From Lacrimispora xylanisolvens (GTDB lineage: Bacteria > Bacillota > Clostridia > Lachnospirales > Lachnospiraceae): 64,000 nucleotides of DNA. The stretch lies in NCBI RefSeq assembly GCF_002934545.1, contig NZ_PTJA01000001.1, positions 1 to 64,000 on the forward strand. Reading direction: 5' to 3'. Of this stretch, positions 35,739 through 44,987 are shown piece after piece. Below the pieces are notes generated by a model, which worked only from the letters and a program-made list of their open reading frames with translations, made no database searches and had not been told where the DNA came from. The position numbers and the translations under genes are program-made. Position 1 is the stretch's first letter. Every line of letters starts with the position of its first letter.

Positions 35739-36284
35739 ATGAGAACAATGGAGATTCTAACGGAGCGTCTGTGTTTAAAAGAATATGATAAGAGCTGTAT
35801 TAATGATTTTTATAAGCTGAAATCATGCCCATCTGTCTGGACTTATTCAACTTTTGTTCCTGTGCAGAGTATGGGGGAAGCAGAACTTTTATTAAATGAA
35901 CAAATTGTTTCAAGGCAACAGAACAAAGGGGGATTTATGCCTCTATATAAAAGAGATAATGGCCAGTATATCGGAGAGGCTGGAATTATTTCAATAAACA
36001 GGAATGCGGATCGATGTGAGATTGGCTATAATCTGCTGCCTGAATTTTGGAATCAGGGTTATGCCACTGAGATTGCCACAAAGCTGGTATTACATGCAAT
36101 TAACGCTCTGAAATTTGAGCGAGTAGAAGCATTAGTGCTTTCAGATAACAAAGCATCATGCAGAGTCATGGAAAAATGTGGTTTTAAATGTGAAGGTATT
36201 CTAAGGCACTTTAATAAGCATGATGATAATTACCGTGATGTTAATTACTACGGTATCATATCCTCGGATATTAATTCTATCTGA
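35739..36284 (+). CDS. GNAT acetyltransferase, RimJ/RimL type
   Basis: 181 residues from the ATG after GTGGAGGATCT. Begins TMEILTERLCLKEYDKSC and has the acetyl-CoA site around GYNLLPEFWNQGYATEIAT, then SDNKASCRVMEKCGFKCEG. Typical of Acetyltransf_3 enzymes that acetylate protein N-termini or small amines. It sits behind repeat copy 1, whose paired TGTGAA motifs may regulate it. Substrate unknown. Confidence 0.85.
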   Translation: MRTMEILTERLCLKEYDKSCINDFYKLKSCPSVWTYSTFVPVQSMGEAELLLNEQIVSRQQNKGGFMPLYKRDNGQYIGEAGIISINRNADRCEIGYNLLPEFWNQGYATEIATKLVLHAINALKFERVEALVLSDNKASCRVMEKCGFKCEGILRHFNKHDDNYRDVNYYGIISSDINSI

Positions 36285-36360
36285 TGACATAATGAATAGG
36301 TGACAGACAGTTGTCCTGTTATATGTAGTATGATAGTAAAAAAGGAGGTATGACTAAGAT

Positions 36361-36750
36361 ATGAAATTAGATGGATTTGGCATTTTTGTAGAGGATATGT
36401 CAGTAATGGTACGGTTTTATCGTGATGTACTGGGATTTGATATAAAGGAAGACGAAAACACAACAAATGTTTACCTGGAGAAAGATGGTACCTTGTTTTT
36501 GCTGTATCGGAGAAGTGATTTTGAGAAGATGACAAACAGGGGATTTCATTATGCCAAGGGGATTAATGGGCATTATGAAATTGCGTTGGGCGTGGAAAAT
36601 TTTGATGCTGTTGATCTGGCATTCCAGGATGTGGTTTCTAAGGGAGCTACTCCGGTTATGGAACCGGCCACAGAGCCATGGGGGCAGCGTACCTGCTATA
36701 TTGCAGATCCGGAAGGTAATTTGATTGAAATTGGTTCATTTAATCAATAA
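36361..36750 (+). CDS. VOC-family (glyoxalase/bleomycin-resistance-like) protein
   Basis: 129 residues, two beta-alpha-beta-beta-beta units. FGIFVEDMSVMVRFYRDVLG at the start and CYIADPEGNLIEIGSF at the end are typical; E127-type metal ligand is present at the end. Could be a lyase, dioxygenase or drug-binding protein. A GGAGG lies 11 bases upstream, slightly long. Confidence 0.85.
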   Translation: MKLDGFGIFVEDMSVMVRFYRDVLGFDIKEDENTTNVYLEKDGTLFLLYRRSDFEKMTNRGFHYAKGINGHYEIALGVENFDAVDLAFQDVVSKGATPVMEPATEPWGQRTCYIADPEGNLIEIGSFNQ

Positions 36751-36758
36751 ATACAAAC

Positions 36759-36801
36759 AGTAAGGCTGCTAACGTCCAGAATGAGCGTTAGCAGCCTTAC
36801 T
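36759..36801. terminator. Bidirectional terminator
   Basis: A perfect 16-base stem, AGTAAGGCTGCTAACG with CGTTAGCAGCCTTACT, between convergent genes. Confidence 0.85.
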
Positions 36802-36836
36802 ATCTGTCATTAAGCATCTGATTTCAAATGGCGAGC

Positions 36837-37445
36837 TTAATCCTTCGAAGGAAAAAGCTTATCGTGATAATACGCATTGGCCTGATAAATCGCGCCCAAA
36901 GGATTATGGCACAATACACGGTCTTTGACTGCAAATACGGTGACAGGAGCTTCGGAATACTTTATAAACAGAGAATCGTGTCCGACACAAAGACCAAGTA
37001 CGATGTTTAAATCCGTTTTTGCTTCATTGAGAAAATGGGCCTGTGCGATTGGATTACACATAGCCACCGGATTATCATGAATTCCAATTAGCTCCCTGGA
37101 GAGATGACCGGTTTTACATAATATGGATTCCACCTGAAAACCATTGCTTACAAGTACTTTCCGCAATACTTCTGCTTCCTCTGTAAGCCCGATACAAAAT
37201 GCCAGCCCCAGATTTTTGTATTCACATTCTCTGGCAAAGTCCATGGTTTCTTCCAATCTGGTTTTACTACCATATCTGTCACTTACCACAATCGCAGAAG
37301 CCCTGGAGATTTTTAAGTTTTCCTCATCCTGATATAAAGATGACAGATTCTCCATATCATTTGAGAGACTTGGGCAGCCTTTGGGTGCATTTGAAAAATC
37401 ACCTGAACTGCAGGAATGAACTTTACAGGAAGCACAAAAATACAT
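36837..37445 (-). CDS. DUF1847 cysteine-rich protein
   Basis: 202 residues from the ATG after GAAAGAAGTG. The N-terminus MYFCASCKVHSCSSG and later cysteines (FCIGLTEEAE, SILCKTGHL, AMCNPIAQA, GLCVGHDSLF) are hallmarks of the DUF1847 family, which is thought to bind metal. The C-terminal half reads VFAVKDRVLCHNPLGAIY. Function unknown; common in anaerobes. Confidence 0.85.
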   Translation of the reverse strand: MYFCASCKVHSCSSGDFSNAPKGCPSLSNDMENLSSLYQDEENLKISRASAIVVSDRYGSKTRLEETMDFARECEYKNLGLAFCIGLTEEAEVLRKVLVSNGFQVESILCKTGHLSRELIGIHDNPVAMCNPIAQAHFLNEAKTDLNIVLGLCVGHDSLFIKYSEAPVTVFAVKDRVLCHNPLGAIYQANAYYHDKLFPSKD

Positions 37446-37473
37446 AATATTCACTTCTTTCTTTTCGTATTTT

Positions 37474-38166
37474 CTATTTTAGTAATTTTAATGTGTTTAA
37501 TATCTCCTGGGCTTTACTCTGGGTATCCGGTGTATATAATGAGAAGACAAATATTATTTTATTTCCTCGGATACAGGCATAAAAATCTAAATTAATAACA
37601 TTACTGTAGATATATCTGGATTTTATTGCTGCAAATTCCCCCAGCTGAGTGTTGGTTCGATCAATAAAAGTCACCTGTTCCGTTAATGCACTGACAAAAC
37701 CCACTTCATATGCATTGGCATATATTTGTGGATCAAGATATTCAGGACATGTTTCGTTATCAAATGTAATTAACATTTTGTCGTTGGATATATCAAATGT
37801 TTGAGTATTACCATCAAAAGCAGTAGTGGTCACATCCCCTGGAATCTCAAGAGAGTACCCAAATTCTGTATTTTTATATGTATTGGAAGTTTTCTCTTTG
37901 TCGGCATTTGAATCAAGCCATTTCCCGGAAGCATCAAAGGTATAATTTACACCATTAATATTTTGTGTGGTATTTGTTAACATCACACCATTTTCATCAA
38001 AATAATACCAGTTACCCTGATCCTCAATCCACTGGCTGACCACTGGTGTTCCGTTCTGATCGTATTTCCACTGACCATTATCCTGTTGGATCCAACCAGC
38101 AAACGATTGTATGGCGAAAAGAGATGACAGACATGCTGATAATAATAGAATTTTTACTTTTTTCAT
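37474..38166 (-). CDS. Secreted cell-wall-binding-repeat protein
   Basis: 230 residues. Signal peptide ending SFAG, then aromatic wall-binding repeats (GWIQQDNGQWKYDQNGTP, DQGNWYYFDENGVMLTNT, VNYTFDASGKW). The C-terminal domain of about 130 residues contains FGYSLEIPGDV and ends in an amphipathic helix (AQEILNTLKLLK), resembling small PsbP/DUF1795-type beta proteins. Exported; role unknown. Confidence 0.75.
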   Translation of the reverse strand: MKKVKILLLSACLSSLFAIQSFAGWIQQDNGQWKYDQNGTPVVSQWIEDQGNWYYFDENGVMLTNTTQNINGVNYTFDASGKWLDSNADKEKTSNTYKNTEFGYSLEIPGDVTTTAFDGNTQTFDISNDKMLITFDNETCPEYLDPQIYANAYEVGFVSALTEQVTFIDRTNTQLGEFAAIKSRYIYSNVINLDFYACIRGNKIIFVFSLYTPDTQSKAQEILNTLKLLK

Positions 38167-38274
38167 ATGATCCCCCTATTGTAACTGTTTTTATTTATTA
38201 TATAGGAAAAAGGTACAGATTACAATCAGATGTGTCGAGCTGCCTCTGTTATTACAGACGGGCTCAATAGGCTT

Positions 38275-38428
38275 AGAAAAAGGGAGGAGCCGGTAAGATT
38301 GGCGGGATCCTACCGGCTGAAGTATGAAAAAGTATTTATATGAAAGGGTTATTAGCCTCTTTGTAATTATTAATATACCGGAAAAATGTGACCAGATCAT
38401 GATGCTTCTGTGAAGAGTTTGTGAAAAT
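38275..38428 (+). repeat. Intergenic repeat copy 2
   Basis: Second copy of the element at 35575-35728, at roughly 75-80 percent identity by eye. Its stem reads AGCCGGTA with TACCGGCT, a compensated change. It ends in TGTGAAGAGTTTGTGAA just before the larE promoter. Confidence 0.7.
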
Positions 38429-38434
38429 GAGGAA

Positions 38435-38463
38435 TTGACACTTCTCTTCCTGATTGCTATAAT
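38435..38463 (+). promoter_or_regulatory. larE promoter
   Basis: Perfect TTGACA (38435-38440) and TATAAT (38458-38463) with a 17-base spacer. Paired TGTGAA motifs 11 bp apart lie directly upstream (38410-38426), as for an OmpR-type regulator. Confidence 0.85.
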
Positions 38464-38504
38464 TCCTATAAACATATTAATAAAGTGTGGTAAAAGGAGA
38501 CTAT

Positions 38505-39317
38505 ATGAATATACAAGAGAAAGACCAGAAATTGAGGACTTATATTTCAGAGTTGGAAAGTCTGGCAGTTGCTTTTTCTTCAGGGGTGGATTCAACATTT
38601 TTATTAAAAACGGCACATGAAGTTCTTGGAGACCGGGTGATTGCAGTGACAGCCAAATCCTGTTCCTTTCCGGAACGGGAGCTGAATGAGGCAATGCAGT
38701 TTTGTGAGAGAGAAGGAATCCGGCATTTTATTGTTGACAGTGAAGAACTGGATATAGAAGGTTTTAGCAGCAATCCAAAAAACAGATGCTATTTATGCAA
38801 GCATGAGTTGTTTGAAAAAGTGGCAGAAGTTGCGGCAGAGCATGGGATAAAGGAGATAGCGGAAGGCTCTAATCTGGATGATAACGGCGATTACCGTCCC
38901 GGGCTCATTGCAGTTGCAGAGCTGGGGGTCCACAGCCCCCTTCGCTATGCAGAGCTGAATAAGGAGGAAATAAGGGAGTTATCCAGGGGACTGGGATTAG
39001 ATACATGGAATAAGCAATCGTTCGCCTGCCTGTCCAGCCGGTTTGTGTATGGGGAAACTATTTCCAAAGAAAAGCTCTCTATGGTTGACAAAGCGGAACA
39101 GCTTTTACTGGACTTAGGGTTTTCCCAGGTGAGAGTCCGCATCCATGGTACAATAGCCAGGATTGAAGTGCTCCCGGATCAGATTGCCCAGCTTATTACA
39201 GAACCTAAAAAAAGTGTGATAACGGCAGAGTTTCATCGGATTGGATTTACCTACGTGACACTGGATTTAGACGGTTACCGCATGGGGAGCATGAACTTAA
39301 CGTTGAATAAAGAATAA
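38505..39317 (+). CDS. larE: LarE-like ATP-dependent sulfur transferase
   Basis: 270 residues from the ATG after AAAAGGAGA. PP-loop SSGVDST at 25-31. Cysteines C95 and C98 (NRCYLCKHELF) and C175 (FACLSSRF). C175 matches the sacrificial cysteine of Lactobacillus LarE (C176). The three together fit the class of LarE that holds a [4Fe-4S] cluster. The family inserts sulfur into the nickel-pincer cofactor. No larA, larB or larC lies nearby, so the substrate here may differ. Confidence 0.85.
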   Translation: MNIQEKDQKLRTYISELESLAVAFSSGVDSTFLLKTAHEVLGDRVIAVTAKSCSFPERELNEAMQFCEREGIRHFIVDSEELDIEGFSSNPKNRCYLCKHELFEKVAEVAAEHGIKEIAEGSNLDDNGDYRPGLIAVAELGVHSPLRYAELNKEEIRELSRGLGLDTWNKQSFACLSSRFVYGETISKEKLSMVDKAEQLLLDLGFSQVRVRIHGTIARIEVLPDQIAQLITEPKKSVITAEFHRIGFTYVTLDLDGYRMGSMNLTLNKE

Positions 39318-39438
39318 ATATAAGGAGAATCTACAGGAGAAAATTATTTTTCCTGAAGGTTCTTTTTTTTAACTGTTGATTTTTATGTCCTTTTCTGTTA
39401 TATTGATTTGTTAAACAATCTATTGGAGAGGTATTAAA

Positions 39439-40410
39439 ATGTTTTTATATCAGACAGTAAATGACCATGTGCGGATTTTGACCTCCAGAGGGTACGGGGG
39501 TGTTGTGCGTGTTCCGGAAAAAATTGGAAATCTTCCAGTGACGGAGTTGGCGGAGTATGCATTCTCCAACAGCGAAGGAAGAAATGAGATGCTCTCTCAT
39601 ATGGGAAATGGCATTCAAATGTGCGATGAAGAGGGAAATCCCGCTTCCTATGAGGAAAAGGATCTGCCTCCAGAAATAACAGGCGATCTTTTAGAGGATC
39701 TGTATCTACCTCCTTCCATTAGAAAAATTGGAAACTACGCTTTTTATAATTGTTTTAAATTTCGCCATTTGGAGTGTTACAGCTCTATAGCGGATCTGGG
39801 CTCCGGTTTATTTACGGGATGCCTTGGAATCAGAAATCTGGATCTTCATATTACAGACGGGAGCCGTTCCTGTATGCAGGGCATTGTATCGGAGCTCAGG
39901 CAGGAACTTTATGTAAATTATTATACAAAGGAAATGACTGCAAGATTGATATTTCCTGAAATGTACGAGGAGTCGGTGGAACACACGCCAGCTCGGATTG
40001 TATTCCGGGAGATGCATGGATGCGGTCATTTGTACCGATATTGCTTCGACCAGTCCGAATTTCAGTTTCATAAATATGATGCATTATTTCCCCATGTCCG
40101 TGTTCAGGAGCCGGATCGCCTGACTGCAGCGCTTGCGCTTTTAAGACTGTATACGCCTCTTAATCTTCTTCCCAGAGACAGAAAGACTTATGAGGATTAT
40201 TTGAGGGAGCATCTACAGGCAGCTGCAGAAGCGACACAAAAAGAAAGTGAATTATTTCTCTGGCTGGCAGCTGAGTATTGCAAGGATCAGACAGATTTTG
40301 ACCGGATGATGGATCTGGCATCGGAAAATAATAATACGGAGCTGTTAAGTTCACTAATGGATTTAAGACATTTGCGTTTCCCAGTAAAAAAACGTACATT
40401 TTCTCTTTAG
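39439..40410 (+). CDS. BspA-type leucine-rich-repeat protein of the VWA/AAA module
   Basis: 323 residues, no signal peptide. Residues about 15-45 and 95-140 carry LRR_5 (BspA) units (GVVRVPEKIGNLPVTELAEY, LYLPPSIRKIGNYAFYNC, GSGLFTGCLGIRNLDLH). The C-terminal half is helical. It precedes a VWA protein and a MoxR-like ATPase on the same strand, although a terminator and 350 bases lie between. Probably an intracellular scaffold or substrate of that module; inference from neighbourhood. Confidence 0.75.
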   Translation: MFLYQTVNDHVRILTSRGYGGVVRVPEKIGNLPVTELAEYAFSNSEGRNEMLSHMGNGIQMCDEEGNPASYEEKDLPPEITGDLLEDLYLPPSIRKIGNYAFYNCFKFRHLECYSSIADLGSGLFTGCLGIRNLDLHITDGSRSCMQGIVSELRQELYVNYYTKEMTARLIFPEMYEESVEHTPARIVFREMHGCGHLYRYCFDQSEFQFHKYDALFPHVRVQEPDRLTAALALLRLYTPLNLLPRDRKTYEDYLREHLQAAAEATQKESELFLWLAAEYCKDQTDFDRMMDLASENNNTELLSSLMDLRHLRFPVKKRTFSL

Positions 40411-40446
40411 TATGAATTAATTTTAATATTATTATTAATATAGAAT

Positions 40447-40488
40447 GGTGTATGAAATGGGAGTTCGCTGGTTTCATGCACCTTTTTT
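40447..40488 (+). terminator. Terminator after LRR gene
   Basis: GGTGTATGAAA (40447-40457) pairs with TTTCATGCACC (40472-40482), one mismatch, then TTTTTT. Confidence 0.8.
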
Positions 40489-40761
40489 AAATGCCTGTTC
40501 ATGGGTATTGACATAAATTATAAATGGGTGTAGAATGGTGAACTGTTAGTTTACTTTAATGCACTAATATGAAAATAAACTTGCTTTATTATAATTTTCT
40601 TTTTTACTTTGATTAAAAGTAAGGCCAAAACAATAGAAAAAGAGTACTAATTTTGTTAGAATGAATTTATATAGAATCGCTGTCAGAATGATTCCTTTAG
40701 CGTTGTATATAATATTTAGGTTTTACTGTATTTAGGAAAGTATAGAAAGAAGGTAAATAGA
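40489..40761. other. AT-rich intergenic region with probable promoter
   Basis: Gene-free. A perfect TATAAT lies at 40708-40713 upstream of the VWA gene; no good -35 is seen. Nothing else recognised. Confidence 0.45.
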
Positions 40762-42081
40762 ATGATTGATCCGGTGAGACAGCGTCAGCTTGATGAACTG
40801 AACGAGGTAGAACTCGGACATGAAATACTTGGTAATGCAAGAAACGAACTTTATTTAAACTTCAGATATTTAGATGTTGCATTAAGCAGTTTTGGGTTTG
40901 AAGCAGATCGTTCCGGTTCCGGTCTCAGTACAGACGGCTATGTAATTTATTATCAGCCGGATTTGTTGTTTTCCATGTTCCGGGGAAGCCGTATAAGAAT
41001 TAACCGGGCATATCTTCATATGCTTTTTCACTGTTTGTTCTGGCATCTGGGCTCTATGGGAAACCGTGATAAGCAATACTGGGATCTGGCATGTGATATT
41101 GTGGTTGAATCAATACTGGATGGATTTTATGTAAAATCTGTTTTTCAGCACCAGTCACCATATCGGCGTGAAATTTATGGCCAGATAAAAAGCAGACTTA
41201 CTGTATTCACAGCGGAAGGTATCTACCGTCTTCTTATGGAAATGAATCTGTCAGAAGAAGCATTTCGCCGAATGCAGACAGAATTTTATGTAGACAGCCA
41301 TGATAAGTGGGAGCAGGAAGAAGATCCCCGTATGAAGATAGAACGTCAGAATAAATGGCAGGATATCAGGGATAAAATGGAAACGGAGATGGAATCCTTT
41401 GGAGAAGAGGAGGATGATTCCTCCAGACAGCTTTTGGAACAGGTAAAGATAGAAAACCGGGAACGCTATGATTATAAACGGTTTTTAAGAAAATTCGCAG
41501 TTCTGAAAGAGGAAGCGGAGGTAGATCCTGATTCTTATGATTCCATATTCTATACGTATGGCCTGACGCTCTATAAAAATATGCCTTTGATTGAACCTCT
41601 TGAGACACGAGAAGTTTTTAAGATTGAAGATTTTGTAATCGTAATCGATACTTCCATGTCTGTCTCAGGTGATCTGGTGCGAAGCTTTCTGGAGCAGACC
41701 TACGAGGTTCTTGGGGAATCTGAAAGTTATTTTCGTAAAATAAACATTCATATCATACAGTGTGATGAACAGATCCGTTCCGATGTAACAATTACAAGCA
41801 GAGAAGAAATGGAAGATTATATGAAACATTTCACTCTTTCCGGATTTGGAGGAACTGATTTTCGGCCTGCATTTGAGTATGTAAATGGTCTGCTGAATAA
41901 AGGAACCTTTAAAAAACTCCGGGGGTTGTTGTATTTTACAGACGGCAAAGGAATCTATCCAGTAAAAATGCCTCCCTATGAAACTGCATTTGTGTTTATG
42001 GAAGATCAGTATCAGGACATATCAGTGCCAGGCTGGGCAATGAAAGTAATATTGACCAGGGAGGATCTGGAAGTAAATTAA
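40762..42081 (+). CDS. VWA-domain protein with metallopeptidase-like N-terminus
   Basis: 439 residues. The N-terminal half resembles the DUF2201 putative metallopeptidase region, but the expected HExxH reads HMLFHCLFWH, lacking the glutamate, so it may be inactive. A charged linker follows (about 190-250). The C-terminal VWA domain has an intact MIDAS: DTSMS, the threonine in GFGGTDFRP and the aspartate in YFTDGKG. Such proteins work with MoxR AAA ATPases, here the next gene 18 bases downstream. Confidence 0.85.
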   Translation: MIDPVRQRQLDELNEVELGHEILGNARNELYLNFRYLDVALSSFGFEADRSGSGLSTDGYVIYYQPDLLFSMFRGSRIRINRAYLHMLFHCLFWHLGSMGNRDKQYWDLACDIVVESILDGFYVKSVFQHQSPYRREIYGQIKSRLTVFTAEGIYRLLMEMNLSEEAFRRMQTEFYVDSHDKWEQEEDPRMKIERQNKWQDIRDKMETEMESFGEEEDDSSRQLLEQVKIENRERYDYKRFLRKFAVLKEEAEVDPDSYDSIFYTYGLTLYKNMPLIEPLETREVFKIEDFVIVIDTSMSVSGDLVRSFLEQTYEVLGESESYFRKINIHIIQCDEQIRSDVTITSREEMEDYMKHFTLSGFGGTDFRPAFEYVNGLLNKGTFKKLRGLLYFTDGKGIYPVKMPPYETAFVFMEDQYQDISVPGWAMKVILTREDLEVN

Positions 42082-42099
42082 CAGGAGACCAACAAAACA

Positions 42100-43614
42100 A
42101 TGAATATAAAACGAGCAAAAGAAGAAATTAAAAATACCATAGAGGCTTATCTGTTAAAAGATAACTACGGCTCCTACGAAATTCCTGCAATGCGGCAGAG
42201 ACCGGTTTTCTTAATGGGACCGCCCGGAGTGGGAAAAACACAGATTATGGAGCAGATTGCAAGAGAGTGCCAGATTGGTCTGGTGGCTTATACCATCACC
42301 CATCATACAAGACAGAGCGCGGTGGGACTTCCATTTATCACAGATAAGGAATATGGAGGAAAACAGTACCGTGTGACGGAATATACCATGAGTGAAATTG
42401 TGGCATCTGTTTATAATAAGATAGAAAGCACTGGGTTATCGGAGGGAATTCTCTTTATTGATGAGATAAACTGCGTATCTGAAACACTGGCACCCACCAT
42501 GCTTCAATTCCTACAATATAAAACTTTTGGAAATCACCGCATACCAGAAGGATGGATCATTGTAACTGCGGGAAATCCTCCGGAGTATAACAAATCCGTC
42601 CGTGATTTTGATGTGGTTACCTTAGATCGTATAAAACTGATTCATGTGGAGCCGGATTATGAGGTTTGGAAGGCTTATGCCTATGAGCATGAAGTCCATC
42701 CTGCAGTTATTTCCTATCTGAATGCAAGAACGGAAAACTTCTGTCGGATTGAAACTACAGTAGATGGAAAATTCTTTGCAACGCCAAGAGGCTGGGAGGA
42801 TTTATCCAGTTTCATTAAAATTTATGAGCGTCTGGATAAGAAGCCAGATCGTGATGTAGTGGGTGAGTACATTCAGTATCCAAAGATAGCCAAGGATTTT
42901 GCCAATTATCTGGAGCTGTACTATAAATACCGGGATGATTATCAGATTGACGAAATACTGTCTGGCACAATCCGGGAAAGTTTGTGCAACAAATTAAGCC
43001 GTGCTCCCTTTGATGAGAAGCTAAATGTAATGGGACTCCTTTTATCCAGGTTGAGTCAGCATTTTAAGAAGGTGGCTGATCAGGGAGACCGTACAGGCCT
43101 GTTAATGGAAGAACTGAAAAAAGTTGATCCGGAAACAGATGGGAACACAAGCACCTCCATGGTGGAACGGTTACGTGACGTAAGAAGCCAGTGGAGTGAA
43201 TCCGTAAAACAAAAACGGGAAGCAGGACTTTTAAACAGACGGGAAGATTTTTTATACCGTGATGTAGAAGCAATGCTGCTTAATATAGAAGAAACGATTA
43301 AAAAATCTTCAAAAAACAACATGGAAGAGGACTGGAAGCAGATTAGAGAGAGATTCCAAAAAGAAACAGAACGATACGATATGTTTTTTTCAGAAAGTGG
43401 AAAATCCCTTGAGCACGCATTTGATTTTCTGGAAGCATCCTTTGCAGCCGGCCAGGAAATGGTATTGTTTATTACAGAGCTAAATACTGGTTTTTACAGT
43501 ATGAAGTTTTTAAAAGAGTATGAGTGTGAACGCTATTATCAATATAATAAAAGTCTTTTATTTAAAGACCGGGAGGACGAAATCAGATCAAGAATCACGA
43601 GTTTGGGAAAATAA
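42100..43614 (+). CDS. MoxR-like AAA ATPase
   Basis: 504 residues. Walker A GPPGVGKT near residue 45, Walker B ILFIDEINCVS, sensor 1 in IVTAGNPPEYN and a helical lid. The C-terminal 190 residues are an extra helical, charged extension. MoxR ATPases remodel proteins or insert metals with their VWA partner. The pairing is by adjacency and short spacing; client unknown, although the BspA protein upstream is a candidate. Confidence 0.88.
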   Translation: MNIKRAKEEIKNTIEAYLLKDNYGSYEIPAMRQRPVFLMGPPGVGKTQIMEQIARECQIGLVAYTITHHTRQSAVGLPFITDKEYGGKQYRVTEYTMSEIVASVYNKIESTGLSEGILFIDEINCVSETLAPTMLQFLQYKTFGNHRIPEGWIIVTAGNPPEYNKSVRDFDVVTLDRIKLIHVEPDYEVWKAYAYEHEVHPAVISYLNARTENFCRIETTVDGKFFATPRGWEDLSSFIKIYERLDKKPDRDVVGEYIQYPKIAKDFANYLELYYKYRDDYQIDEILSGTIRESLCNKLSRAPFDEKLNVMGLLLSRLSQHFKKVADQGDRTGLLMEELKKVDPETDGNTSTSMVERLRDVRSQWSESVKQKREAGLLNRREDFLYRDVEAMLLNIEETIKKSSKNNMEEDWKQIRERFQKETERYDMFFSESGKSLEHAFDFLEASFAAGQEMVLFITELNTGFYSMKFLKEYECERYYQYNKSLLFKDREDEIRSRITSLGK

Positions 43615-43667
43615 TGTATAAAAACCAAGAAGCTACTCCATAATATAAGGGAAAAGGAGGTAGTGCC

Positions 43668-43880
43668 ATGGGAAATAAAGCATTAAATTACACAGCTCTG
43701 ACAATTGCCATCATCGGTGCAGTAAACTGGGGGCTGGTAGGTTTCTTCAATTTCAACCTGGTGTCATTTATTTTCGGCAGCATGACCTGGCTGACAAGGA
43801 TCGTGTATGCCGTCGTAGGGATCTGCGGATTATATCTGCTTACCTTTTATGGTCATTCAGAAACAAGTACGGAAAGATAG
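43668..43880 (+). CDS. DUF378 small membrane protein
   Basis: 70 residues with two membrane helices (ALTIAIIGAVNWGLVGFF and LTRIVYAVVGICGLYLLTF). The GAxNWGLVG motif defines DUF378 (YuzA-like). Strong AAAAGGAGG site. Function unknown; often stress-related in Firmicutes. Confidence 0.88.
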   Translation: MGNKALNYTALTIAIIGAVNWGLVGFFNFNLVSFIFGSMTWLTRIVYAVVGICGLYLLTFYGHSETSTER

Positions 43881-44018
43881 TTGATGATGGTAGCGGGGGC
43901 GTTGCGGCATGGCAGATTATTAAGCTATGGAGCAATGCCCTTCATCTATGTTGGTTTAGTCTTATGTTATTCTATTAAAAATTGATATGCATGAATATTT
44001 GCGTACGGAGGACAGCAA

Positions 44019-44852
44019 ATGGAGGCACAGTTGCGGGAAAGAACGCAGGCACAAATGCAGTTTGAATCATATCTTCGCAGTGAAAATTTATCTGAAAGTA
44101 CAATCATCACTTATATATCTGCAGTAAGGTCTTATTTCACCCAATATAATGATATCAGCAAAGATAATTTATTGGCCTATAAAGGCTATCTCATGGAAAG
44201 TTATAAACCCAAAACCGTAAATTTAAAGGTTCAGGCCATGAATAAATATCTCTATTATAAAGAGCAGCAGCCCCTGCAGCTTAAAAATGTTAAGATACAG
44301 CAGAAAAATTTCCTCGAAAATGTAATTAGTAATGCAGACTATCAATATTTAAAAAAGAAATTAAAGCAGGATGGAAACATGGAATGGTATTTTGTCGTAT
44401 GGTTCCTGGCAGCAACCGGCGCCAGAGTCAGTGAACTGATACAGATCAAGGCAGAGCATGTTGAACTTGGATATCTGGATCTCTACTCCAAAGGTGGAAA
44501 GCTTCGCAGAGTCTATATTCCCGAAAAGCTGAAACGGGAAGCGAAGGTATGGATGGATCAAAATCAGATAACCAGTGGTTACTTATTTAAAAACCGCTAC
44601 GGGGAACGGATCTCAACCCGGGGAGTTGGTCAGCAGTTAAAACGATATGCTATAAAATACGGACTTGATCCCGATGTGGTCTATCCTCATTCCTTTCGAC
44701 ATAGATATGCAAAGAATTTTCTGGAAAAATACAACGACATCTCATTTCTTGCTGACCTTATGGGTCATGAAAGCATTGAGACCACAAGGATATATTTAAG
44801 AAGGACGGCAACGGAGCAGCAGAGCCTGATTGATAAAATCGTTACATGGTGA
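44019..44852 (+). CDS. Tyrosine recombinase (XerC/D-like)
   Basis: 277 residues: N-terminal SAM-like core-binding domain (about 10-85) and catalytic domain with the full set R136 (ARVSEL), K161 (SKGGKLRR), H224 and R227 (HSFRHRY), H250 (GHES) and nucleophile Y259 (TRIYLRR). Size is that of Xer proteins, without the arm-binding domain of phage integrases. No phage genes are nearby. A 30-bp dif-like near-palindrome lies 136 bases downstream and is a plausible target. It might instead invert a switch near csrA and flagellin. Confidence 0.88.
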   Translation: MEAQLRERTQAQMQFESYLRSENLSESTIITYISAVRSYFTQYNDISKDNLLAYKGYLMESYKPKTVNLKVQAMNKYLYYKEQQPLQLKNVKIQQKNFLENVISNADYQYLKKKLKQDGNMEWYFVVWFLAATGARVSELIQIKAEHVELGYLDLYSKGGKLRRVYIPEKLKREAKVWMDQNQITSGYLFKNRYGERISTRGVGQQLKRYAIKYGLDPDVVYPHSFRHRYAKNFLEKYNDISFLADLMGHESIETTRIYLRRTATEQQSLIDKIVTW

Positions 44853-44882
44853 TATACCAATTTAATAGTTAAAAGATAAACG

Positions 44883-44933
44883 AAAAAGAGTCTTAACTCG
44901 TCTGTAAAACAGATAGGTTAAGACTCTTTTTTT
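44883..44933 (+). terminator. Terminator after recombinase gene
   Basis: AAAAAGAGTCTTAAC pairs with GTTAAGACTCTTTTT around a roughly 19-base loop, ending in a T run. Confidence 0.85.
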
Positions 44934-44987
44934 GATTTATATTGACCTTTACCGGGCACCATTTATTTAAAACAGGTTCAATTTACC

